From Lonicera japonica (Eukaryota; Streptophyta; Magnoliopsida; Dipsacales; Caprifoliaceae), in contig CM038470.1 of NCBI GenBank assembly GCA_021464415.1, positions 33,284,122-33,348,121 on the forward strand: DNA of 64,000 nt, read 5' to 3'. The first letter of the stretch is position 1. Every line of letters starts with the position of its first letter. Below are positions 33,415 through 43,096 of the stretch, piece by piece. The notes below the pieces were generated by a model, which was not told where the DNA came from, made no database searches, and worked only from the letters and a program-made list of their open reading frames with translations. The position numbers and the translations under genes are program-made.

Positions 33415-35450
33415 CTAATCTACTCGGGCGCGTTTTGACACGCTCCCGCTATCACCCGAGCCTTCCTCGGGAGTAAGATCAACGACTGGGACGCTGGGAG
33501 CAAGAGGAGCTGCCGCCTGGGAAGGACCCGTAGACTGAACCGGTGCCGTCGGACGGATCACCGAAGATCGGGATCGCCTAGAAGTCCGACTGCTACTCCG
33601 CCTAGACTCCGACCGAACATGAGAGGAGGTCAGGGGGTCGTCCGGCCGTAAGGAGACGTCGATCCCTCTGATAATCACGCATGTAGGCCGGAGGGTCTCG
33701 ACCGACGTACTGGAGCAGGTTCCAGCTGTAAAGATACTGGGCGTGCCAAGCCCGTAGGTCTGCCACCCGTACACTCACCCGCTGTAAAAAAGACAGAAGA
33801 TAAAAGAATCAGCACAGTCAAAATAGATAGATATGGATGTAAAGGTATCAAGAGAAGTTGAAGAAAGTACCTCGTCATCAGGGCAACCACCCAGATAGTC
33901 AAAAGTATCCTCAGGAAGGGGGTACTCTGGGACGGGATACCGACGTAATCCAGCGCCAACGTAAGAGATGTCCCTGGGGAGTGGGGGTAGATCTACCCAT
34001 GGAATAGATAACCCCGCCGGAACACCAGCAGAAGTGGACCCGCCCTCCTCACGGATCGGGAACAAGGGAGGCCGGGATGAAGAACCCCCCAAATCTAGAG
34101 ATCGGGCAGGAGGACCCATGACAATCGCCGGAAGGGGAGTCAACGTGGCGTAGGTACGGACCCCCGGAGGATCCACTACGGCCGTCGCCCTCAAAGGAGG
34201 TACCCCACTGGAAGGAGTAGCCACCGCAGCTGGAGGAGTCCGCCCGAACTACTCATAGTCTGTCCCAAGGTCCGCAGGCTCCCAGGACCTCTCAGACAAT
34301 CCTGCTCTCCCCTCAGCAGCCTCAGCAGCAGCAAAAAGGACCCCCGGAGACACAGAAGGGCCGGTGGGAAACTCGAAACCCTCAGTACGCTGCTCCCTCA
34401 CAGGTGTCGCCTGAGGCGACGGCTCCGGAACAGCTGTCGCATCACCTCCCTCGCCCTCTGGCCGACCACCGTCCTCGGCCGCAGCAGGAACATCCCTCTC
34501 TCCCTCAGGATCCTCGTCCTCAGAATCTGAAATGTTGTCCCTCTGATCGGGGACAGGTGGCAAGTGACCCGGAACCGCCCTAGCTAAATGGGTCTGTCCC
34601 CGTATGTAGTTGGGATCACCTCCCAGTGCCCGTACCTCTCATAGAAGACCCGTCCCCGAGTCCCCTTCGGCTCCCTCATCAGATAACGGGCAGCAAAAAC
34701 GGGGTAGTCTCCCTCCTCGACGAACGTCTGGAAGCCGAGTCCGTCGACCAAGGCCTGCACCGTCACCGGATCGATCTCGCCCGCCGCCTCATCAGAACAG
34801 GAGGGAATAATGGAACACGAGGCCACTGGGACGGCGTGTGCTGGCGAATGACCCTCTCGCCCAAGTAGAAGAGAAGGCCATACTCATCCCGGATAAGCCG
34901 CCTAGTCCTCGAGGCGGTCAAGGCGCGGCCATATCCATAATGGGGACTCAGATCACCCCAAGGAGCCCACTCAACCTGAAAAGAAAACAAGTTTTTTATT
35001 TCCAATAATTTATATATTCTATTTAACTATAAAAGAACAAGAGAACTAAAATATTTACCTGCTCCTCCAACAGGTCGTGAACGGCAGCAGCTCCGGTCTC
35101 CCGAGTCCGGTATACATAGGGAGCCCGTAGTTCCCCGCAATGAATCGGCGGAGGAAAGGAAACTGGTCCTCATTCTCAACGAGGAGATCCACCTGGGCAC
35201 GACCCAGGCGGGTATAAGCAACAAACCAGCTCTGAAAAGGAAAGATAAAAGAAATCAGCAATGATCAACAGGTAATACAAAAGAATTGAAGCAAGGACAA
35301 AAGGACTAAAGTATGTACCTCCCACAGCAGAGAAAAGCCCTTGAGGTTCAGGGCTAAATGGCGAGAGACCTGGTCCATGGCATCATAGAGGACTGCAAGA
35401 ATGAAGCCTCCCCAGTCATAGTCAAACATGAGGCTGAAGTCCCGAAGATA

Positions 35451-36290
35451 GGGCAACCACCAAAGGTGAGCCGTGTCCCCGCCACGTGCCTCGAACAAAT
35501 CATGGAGTGTCAACAGAAGAAGGACGCGGGCATACTGGCGCGCCTCCTGACGGGGTCATAGGAACCCTTGAAGCAACTAACCGAGCTCTCTCTACGGCTA
35601 GCCGCGTAACCAAGACACCCCGAGGAATCGTATCGCCGGAACTCCGCCGCTCCGGGAACCATCCAAGCGCACTAACGATACCCTCTGCTGTCAGACGCAA
35701 AGGGACATCGATCTGAATAGGGACCCCCCCTGAAGGAATCCCGGTCAGAGCAAAAAGATCGAGGGGTGTCATCGTCATCTCACCCCAGCTCCAATGGAAG
35801 GTATGAGTAGTATCCCACCAATGGCAAGCCAGGGCCGACACCAAAACTGCCGCCCTAGAAACCCGCTCCGGGAGGGCAACCACCAAAGGTGAGCCGTGTC
35901 CCCGCCACGTGCCTCGAACAAATCATGGAGTGTCAACAGAAGAAGGACGCGGGCATACTGGCGCGCCTCCTGACGGGTCATAGGAACCCTTGAAAGCAAC
36001 TTACCGACTCTCTCTACGGCTAGCCGCGTAACCAAGACACCCCGAGGAACGTATCGTCGGAACTCCGCCGCTCCGGGAACCATCCAAGCGCACTAACGAT
36101 ACCCTCTGCTGTCAACGCAAGGGACATCGATCTGAATGGGACCCCCCCTGAAGGAATCCCGGTCAGAGCAAAAAGATCGAGGGTGTCATCGTCATCTCAC
36201 CCCAGCTCCATGGAAGGTATGAGTAGTATCCCACCAATGGAAGCCAGGCCGACACCAAAACTGCCGCCCTAGAAACCCGCTCCGGGAGGG
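35451..36290. repeat. Tandem duplication of about 423 bp in the PMD exon
   Basis: 35451-35873 and 35874-about 36290 are nearly identical, both starting gggcaaccaccaaaggtgag. The second copy lacks several single bases, often in homopolymers (aaaggg to aaggg, atagggacc to atgggacc), and ends by returning to unique sequence at gggagggcgtcgaag. The duplication puts two PMD cores in the gene. Either a real tandem duplication or an assembly artefact. Confidence 0.9.
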
Positions 36291-36410
36291 CGTCGAAGAG
36301 GGAGCCAAAAGAGTCGCAAGAATCAACTCTGGACAGGGGCCGTGCCCGTCGCACTCCGAAATATAGTGTTGGGAGAACCCCAACCCCGGCCAACCCACTG
36401 CAAACAAGAG

Positions 36411-37130
36411 AAAGAGATATGGGGTTATAAGGGTAAAATTATGTATTCTTCAAACCTGAGGGTACTTTGGTGTAATTATGAGAGTTATAGGGCTATAGGG
36501 GTAAATTATGTATTTTTTCCAAACCCGAGGGTACTTTGGTGTAATTATGAGAATTATAGGGCTATAGGGGTAAATTATGTAATTTTCCAAACCTGAGGGT
36601 ACTTTGGTGTAATTATGAGAGTTATAGGGCTATAAGGGTAAATTATGTATTTTTCCAAACCTGAGGGTACTTTGGTGTAATTATGAGAGTTATAGGGCTA
36701 TAAGGGGTAAATTATGTAATTTTCCAAACCTGAGGGTACTTTGGTGTAATTATGAGAGTTATAGGGCTATAAGGGTAAAATTATGTATTTTTCCAAAACC
36801 TGAGGGTACTTTGGTGTAATTATGAGAATTATAGGGCTATAGGGGTAAATTATGTAATTTTCCAAACCTGAGGGTACTTTGGTGTAGTTATGATAGTTAT
36901 AGGGCTATAGGGGTAAATTATGTAATTTTCCAAACCTGAGGGTACTTTGGTGTAGTTATGAGAGTTATAGAGCTATAGGGGTAAATTATGTAATTTTCCA
37001 AACCTGAGGGTACTTTGGTGTAATTATGAGAATTATAGGGCTATAGGGGTAAATTATGTAATTTTCCAAAACCTGAGGGTACTTTGGTGTAATTATGAGA
37101 GATATAGGGTTATAAGGGGTAAATTATGTT
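36411..37130. repeat. 68-bp minisatellite, about 10 copies
   Basis: Ten copies of a 68-bp unit built around gagggtactttggtgtaatt, then a ttatagggctataggggtaa block and tatgtaattttccaaacc. Copies differ by a few substitutions and 1-2 base indels. The whole array lies inside intron 1 (37283-36408) of antisense gene 2. Confidence 0.95.
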
Positions 37131-37680
37131 TTTTTCCTAAAAACTAAGAGGTATCACAGGTAAAAGTATGTGTTCGCTAAAATCGGGCGTTATTCCTAGG
37201 CAGACATGCATACTAACATTATCTAAAACGAATACAGGAAATGGCAAGAAGTAGAACAGATAAATGCACGAAAAAAGACATACTAGAGATCGACGACGAA
37301 TCTCGTGAGAGACAGGCTCCATCAAAAGCCACGGGACATCCTGGACCGGAGCAGCTCGGATAGCATCCCGATAGACCACCGCCCGACCGCGGTCTATCCC
37401 ATCCTCATCATACCAGTCCAAGTCCGCCCAGTCGTCGTGATGAGGGCTGCAGCGGAGAACGCCCTGAGCGTCAGTAAAGGTGACCTCCTCCTGGTCACCC
37501 TCCAATCGGTCGAGATGAGCAGGGTCCATCGGTATAGGTAGAATATATGTGAAAAGGTCGCAAAAATCAAAAAACACGGCAGAGCTTTCGCGCTTGGGAG
37601 AGAAGAAAAGAAGAGAGAAGGAGAACTAGAGAGAGAAAGAGAAAGGAGAGAATGAGGTGGAATGAGCTCAGTAGGGGGCT

Positions 37681-37762
37681 CATATAGTGGGGCAGTTTGT
37701 CGCGCGACAAATGGCTACATTGTCGCGCGACAAAGAGCCATTCACCGAAGTGTCGCGCGACA
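37681..37762 (-). promoter_or_regulatory. Promoter of antisense gene 2: three palindromes plus TATA-like box
   Basis: Three exact TGTCGCGCGACA copies at 37751, 37721 and 37698, spaced 30 and 23 bp. Then on the minus strand TATATG at 37681-37686, 12 bp after the last palindrome, and ATG at 37529 about 150 bp further. Same layout as the LTR promoter and the promoter of gene 1. Confidence 0.8.
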
Positions 37763-38719
37763 ATCACCCATCTCTCCTGATTTTTTGACCTTTTTCTCAT
37801 TTTATCTCTTACAGGAGGGCTTCCAAGAAGCAGTTTTCGAAAAAATTGCTAAAACCGCACACCCATGATAAAGATTTCAAAGAGAAAACTTCCAAATCAT
37901 CTCTCCGAAAAAAAAAAAAAAAATGCGAAAACAGAATGCCGCGATTAAAAGTAGTCTCTGATCTCACAGAAGGACCGAGACCATCAAATAAGAAAAAGCA
38001 GAATAGCGAGATAAGACGGGAATAGCAAAAAATTGAAAGAGTAGAAAAGAGGAGAAACCCGCATGAGCGCCCAAAGCGAGCGAGAGAAACAGACATGTAG
38101 AGTGACAGGGAGAGCCACACCAAAAGTGATAGCTAAGCCAAAAACGGCTCAGGGCTTCGTTTTAGGGTGAGTAAGGCTCCTGATCACGACAAAGGGATAA
38201 AAAGACTCCTGGTCAAAAACAGAGAGGGTCAGGAAAAGTCTTTCCCAAAAGAGGGAGAAATAAGGGCATCGAAAAACAGAAAACGATGTTGGGCCCACCA
38301 AAAAGAGAAACTGATAAAAGAATAAAGATCAGAGATTGAACTTTCAAACAGAATTTTCTTTTCAGCTCGATACAGAAGAGATGGTTTGGAAAATCCTCGA
38401 ATCATCACGCTGCGGAAAGCAAAAGAAAATCAAAAACTACCTTCTGAGAAAAGTACCCTCACTCGAGGAAAACATGAGAACAAAATTCAAGAAAGATGTA
38501 GGAAAACGGACATTCGGATAAAATTAGACCTCGAGGAGCTCTTTTCACCCTCACAAAAACTTCTCTCTCTCACTCTAGCAGTCTAAAGAGAGACAAATTA
38601 GATTCTACAAAAATCACAAACACAAGCCCTCTTCAGAGGCAAAATCACAAGCCCTCTCCAGAGGCAAAAGTTACTCATGAAAGTCCTCCCAGAGGCATTT
38701 TTTCCTTCTTCTTACAGAT
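37763..38719. other. 3' spacer of Tat copy A
   Basis: No conserved reading frame. Poly-A of about 15 bases near 37908. From 38590 the sequence carries dispersed aagccctc(t/c)ccagaggcaaa phrases that grade into the 46-bp array. Confidence 0.5.
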
Positions 38720-39135
38720 CTAGAAGCCCTCCCAGAGAGGCACAAACGGTAGTCCTCCCACCTGAGGCGAAGCCCTCCCAGAGAGGCACAAACGGTAGTC
38801 CTCCCACCTGAGGCGAAGCCCTCCCAGAGAGGCACAAACGGTAGTCCTCCCACCTGAGGCGAAGCCCTCCCAGAAAGGCACAACGGTAGTCCTCCCACCT
38901 GAGGCGAAGCCCTCCCAGAGAGGCACAAACGGTAGTCCTCCCACCTGAGGCGAAGCCCTCCCAGAGAGGCACAACGGTAGTCCTCCCACCTGAGGCGAAG
39001 CCCTCCCAGAGAGGCACAAACGGTAGTCCTCCCACCTGAGGCGAAGCCCTCCCAGAGAGGCACAACGGTAGTCCTCCCACCTGAGGCGAAGCCCTCCCAG
39101 AGAGGCACAACGGTAGTCCTCCCACCTGAGGCGCA
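38720..39135. repeat. 46-bp minisatellite before the 3' LTR
   Basis: About nine copies of a 46-bp unit (gaagccctcccagagaggca plus caaacggtagtcctcccacc plus tgaggc), with one-base variants (caaacgg/caacgg). Degenerate relatives (gaagccctctccggaggc) continue to about 39255. Open frames on the minus strand here are only repeat translations. Tandem repeats in the 3' untranslated region are known in Tat/Ogre elements. Confidence 0.95.
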
Positions 39136-39351
39136 ATGGTAGTCCTCCCATCTGAGGCAAGTGGAGCAAGTCAAAGCCCTCGAAAGAGGCAATGAGGTAA
39201 CAAAAGCCCTCTCCGGAGGCAAAACCAAACACGAAGCCCTCTCCGGAGGCACTCATAAACACTTCTTTAGAGTTCATGCGGGAGCCATGGATCATGGTCT
39301 CTTCCAGTCGCCTCAATTCATTGCAAGCAAGGAGCTTGAGTCGAGAGGGTC

Positions 39352-39377
39352 TGTAGACACCCCGATCCGTGACCCCA
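39352..39377 (+). repeat. Start of the 3' LTR of Tat copy A (cut by gap)
   Basis: Twenty-six bases identical to the 5' LTR start except at the last base before the gap, preceded by a purine-rich gagtcgagaggg that may be the PPT. The rest of the LTR is lost in the gap. Confidence 0.85.
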
Positions 39378-39477
39378 NNNNNNNNNNNNNNNNNNNNNNN
39401 NNNNNNNNNNNNNNNNNNNNNNNNNNNNNNNNNNNNNNNNNNNNNNNNNNNNNNNNNNNNNNNNNNNNNNNNNNNNN
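39378..39477. other. Assembly gap, 100 N
   Basis: Exactly 100 N, the usual placeholder for a gap of unknown size. It sits inside the 3' LTR of copy A; sequence on the right is from the pararetrovirus. Confidence 1.
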
Positions 39478-39589
39478 AAATAGGATAGGCATCATTACTC
39501 GACTTTCATTGAAGATGAAAATATCAAGAGAAATAGAATCTCAAGATAAAAGATTACAAGGAACACTCATAACACTGGTAAACAAACTT

Positions 39590-39635
39590 CAAACTCCTCT
39601 GCCTTTAACAAGAGAAAACTCGCTCCTTTTATAGG
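39590..39635 (-). promoter_or_regulatory. Pararetrovirus pregenomic RNA promoter (TATA box)
   Basis: On the minus strand CCTATAAAAGGAGC (TATAAAAG at 39626-39633) follows the polyprotein stop by about 200 bp, where caulimoviruses place the promoter for the terminally redundant genomic RNA. The transcript would start near 39600 and run into the assembly gap. Confidence 0.65.
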
Positions 39636-39827
39636 GCTGAGTAACAAGACAAAGTAAAAGGACCAGCTGTCCGACAAAAAAAAGCATAAAGCAAATATTC
39701 CAATCAACTTTTACAAAAGAAAATATGAGAATGACATAAAGCAAAAAGCAAACAATAATACAACGCCGAAAGTAGATTCTTTTGCATGTGATTATCTGAG
39801 AAGTGGAGAGTGACGTCATAGATGACA

Positions 39828-42551
39828 TCAATCTGTCTCATTGCCATCATAATCAAGGTCATAATAGTCATCATGACCATAGATTGGGGTATCTGGTGAG
39901 TATGGACCATCAATAGGAGAGTGTAGCCCATCTTCTTCATCATTGCTGGTGTTTGCGAGTTCTGCAAGTTCTTCGCCAAAATTTCCAGCATTGGGATCAT
40001 CATCATCATCATCAGTATCTGATTCAATACCAACGAACGCTTCTGAATCGGAACTTAATTCACCATAACTCCATCTGTGGGATTCTGCGTAAGCATATAG
40101 GCGATTGAATAACGGAGTACATGAATGATCATTCCAGTGTGTGTTGTGCCAGGCATCCTTTGCAAATTTGACATAATCAGGGACTGAATCAAAATCAACT
40201 TTGTTAAGGGCACAGATATTTTTCAGAAATATGACATAGTTCAGATTGTAAGGTTCCTTTATGGTTTTAGCAAGATTCTCTGGGAACCATGCTTCAATAG
40301 TAGCATTAGAACCATCCGGATGAGGGACTCTGAGCGGGTCATGGAAATGGATCAGGCAATATGTGTGGTGATGAACCTTGAGAGCTTCTTTCCATTGTTC
40401 AACATATTTGAACCATTTTAGAAATATAACAAAATTATACGAGCTTGGAACTCCATATAAAATTGTGTGGGCATTTTGGGTTTCTGGATCTGAGGTAGCA
40501 ATCTGTAAGTAGAGGAGAAGATCAGGAGCTTTAAAAATAAATCCGACATGGTAGACTTTTGTAAGGTACCAAAGGAAAATGAGGGCTAGTTTTGGAATTC
40601 TGTAACAATAGTGGATATGAAAAAGAGAACAAAACGGATAGGCGGGGTGAAGGCGAAGGCCACGGAAACAAAGGCCATGTTTCTCAAGCAATATTTCTAA
40701 ATACTTGATAACAAGGTCTTTTGCTCTAAGATCTATGGCAAATTTTACAACATGCTCTTGGAGCTCAGTTGGAAGGAGGGAGATTGCCGTCATAGGATCA
40801 AGAGCCTTTTCAAAGTCTGAAAACTGGAACGGGTGAGAAGGGGCTGATTGGGACTTTGATGAACTGGATTGGGAGGATTTCATGACTTGGGTTAGGGTGT
40901 ATATGACTGGAAGGCAAGATATGGTTTGTGAGTTGGAGTCATTGAATTTAAATGGTTTGCAAAAGGGTTCTTTTATGAATGGAGCGATGTGGGATGATGA
41001 TTTTAACTGCTCAATTGCACTGTGTCGGGAAAAAAAGTCAGCAATAACATTGTTTTTGCCTTGGATGTGTTTGACTTCATAATCCCATTGTGAGAACCAT
41101 TCTGACCATCTTAGCAATTGGGAATTTGGTATTTGCTTGTTCTTGAATTGGATCATGGCTGGAAATGAGGACATATCCATTTCAATCTTAATGTGGTAAC
41201 CAATAAGATGAAATTGGAATTTTTCTATGCCTCTTTTGACTGCTAGAATTTCCTTGAAAGTTGAGTGATAGTGCAATTCACCCTGCTTGAATTTTCCTGA
41301 CTTGTATCCACAAGGAGTTCTAATGCCATTCTTTTCTTCTAACAAAATTGCTGCCCAAAATTCATCACTTGCATCGGTCTGTAAAATTCTTTGACCATCC
41401 GAAGGAATCTGTAGGTCCGGCAACTGGGATGTGAGGTCTTTCAACTTCTTGACTGCTGTGGTCTGGGCTTCTGACCATGGTGGTGGCGATTTCTTTAAGA
41501 GAGCTGAAAGAGGAGAAGTGTATGTAGCAACCTTCTGAATGAATTGAGACATGTAATTCACCAAACCAAGAAACTGCTGGATTTGCGTTTTACTTGTTAA
41601 CTTGTCTGGGAACTTCTGTAAATCCTTAGCTATGTGGGGCTGGAGTTGGAATTTACCATTCTTGATCATCATGCCAAGGAACTCAATTTCTGTGGTACCA
41701 ATAACCATCTTCTTTTCAGAAAGCATAAGTCCATGAGTAAGAACTATGTGATGGAAATGGTGAAGGAGCTTGAGATGTTCTGCTTTATTCTGACTGAAGA
41801 GCAAAATGTCATCAATATAAATTAATGCATTTGCTGCAATGGGTTCAAAGATAGACATCATGGTTTTTTGAAAAACAGATGGAGCATTCTTCAATCCAAA
41901 GGGCATTACTGTCCATTGGTAGTGAAAACCAGGAATGCAAAATGCTGTTTTTGGACGATTGGTTGGGGTGATGCCTAGCTGCCAAAAACCGGCTTTCAAA
42001 TCAAATTTGGAGAAAACATTTGCATTTGAAAGATGGCTAAACAGGGAATGCTTCTGGGGTAATGGAAATTTGTCACTGGCTAGAAAGTAATTTAGCGGTT
42101 GGTAATTTATCACTAGCCTCATTTTTCCTCTGACTTGTTCAGATCGTTTGTTCACATAAAATGCTTCACATGCCCATGGAGAGGTTGTTTCTTCAATAAG
42201 CTGTTGCTGTTTGAGAGAAACTAATTCTTGAAGAGCAAGAGACTGGTGTTCTGGATTCATTCCAGAGTGAGATGCTCTTGTTGGATTTACATCTTCATTG
42301 AGCTTGAAGGGGAGTGTGACAAAGAACTTGCTATTTCGCCATAGCGGGGTCTGACATTTAGTGAGGAAATCAACATGGGAATTTGCACAAGACATGGTGA
42401 CAAGATTCCTTTTTAGAGTGTCCAATGATATCCCTGGATCAATTGGATACGCTGGAGCAGCTTGGTAGAACATGAGAGCTGCATCTGGGTCATGCCATGG
42501 GAGGAACTGTTTCTTATACTTGAGACCAACATCAGAAAATTGTACTTGCAT
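39828..42551 (-). pseudogene. Pararetroviral reverse transcriptase, RNase H and C-terminal extension
   Basis: 907 codons without a stop. RT: a KMRLVINYQPLN block, SKFDLKAGFWQL, MPFGLKNAPSVFQ and the catalytic YIDDILL (about 41810-41830). RNase H: LQTDASDEFWAAIL through the final VIADFFSRHS near 41030. A further region of about 400 residues (to 39828) has no domain I recognise and ends in a strongly acidic Asp/Glu tail. In the live virus these enzymes copy pregenomic RNA to DNA. Upstream parts of the polyprotein are interrupted by stops at 42566 and 42720, so this block is not joined to the protease. Confidence 0.9.
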
Positions 42552-43096
42552 TTTCTTGAGAAGATCTCATCCTATCATCAATTCCTTTTGGGTAGCACTG
42601 CTGCCATAGACTGTATGCTTGATTCGGAGGCCAGGAAAGAATTGGATAAGGATAGGTTTACTGATTTTATCAACATAGAGAATTTCACCATTAGCAACAC
42701 GAAAAGCTAATTGGCAAGGTTTTCATATTTTAGAAGGAAGTAAACTAGGATTTATCACGGTTTTAGTGGAACCGGTATCAAAGAGGGCCAAAACAGTTAT
42801 AGGGTTGGAATATGGTTCAGTAAATATTTTTACTCTGGCATGAGGCGACTGAATAACAAGGCATTCTTCTTGAGAGAAGGCAAGTTGCTCCAGAGAGCGA
42901 ATTGCTTCATCTGGTTCAGTGGAAAGGTCTGAACTAGCTTCTTCACTTAGGGGTTCTGATTCAGCGTCTGATACTTCTGATTCAGTGAAAGCTAATTGCA
43001 TTAAGCAACCTTGAGATGCCTCATCTTGGGCTGAGAGAACTGATTCTACATCTGATTCTGCGATTTCAGGAGCAAGCTGGTGGAGAAGATTCATGA
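42552..43096 (-). pseudogene. Pararetroviral aspartic protease
   Basis: An acidic Ser/Glu-rich linker is followed by the retropepsin active site ALFDTGSTKTVINP (near 42770), in the same frame as RT. The stop at 42720 falls shortly after the active site, and another at about 42566 separates it from RT. The protease cuts the polyprotein in exogenous relatives. Confidence 0.8.

Larger units (their letters stand above)
33415..37529 (-). pseudogene. Antisense accessory gene 2: multi-exon plant mobile domain (PMD) gene
   Basis: ATG at 37529 (MDPAHLDRLEGDQEE). Exon 1 ends at 37284 (CTA|GTATGTC); intron 1 runs to 36408 (TTTGCAG). Exon 2 has the PMD core: WSWGEMTMTPLDLFALTGIPSGG, then a PRGVLVTRLAVER stretch and HLWWLPYLRDF to 35319. 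Intron 35318-35232 (GGAG|GTACATAC ... TTTTCAG); exon 35231-35059 (AYTRLGRAQVDLL); intron 35058-34976; exon from 34975 (APWGDLSPHYGYGRA). A Glu/Pro-rich disordered part follows; intron 33870-33782; last part to 33415. Canonical introns show it was a transcribed antisense gene. It is broken by small indels (for example near 34820) and a 423-bp duplication. PMD genes occur both as host genes (MAIN/MAIL1 type) and inside transposons. Confidence 0.75.
22324..39377 (+). mobile_element. Tat-type Ty3/gypsy retrotransposon, copy A (>17 kb)
   Basis: Plus-strand order: 5' LTR 22324-23863, PBS 23865-23883, leader, gag, protease, RT, first RNase H, extra RNase H, integrase (ends 31499). Then about 7.8 kb of antisense genes and tandem repeats, and the start of the 3' LTR at 39352 (TGTAGACACCCCGATCCGTG), cut by an assembly gap at 39378. 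A dual RNase H, a Gag C-x2-H-x4-H-x4-C knuckle, the primer site type and antisense accessory genes all point to the Tat lineage (Ogre/Grande relatives). The 3' half of the 3' LTR and the right target duplication are not visible. Coding parts are broken at many points. Confidence 0.9.

Noticed and set aside
38671..39316. Three overlapping minus-strand reading frames of 137-198 codons
   Set aside because: They are translations of the 46-bp minisatellite in three frames (46 is not a multiple of 3), with no start context or homology.
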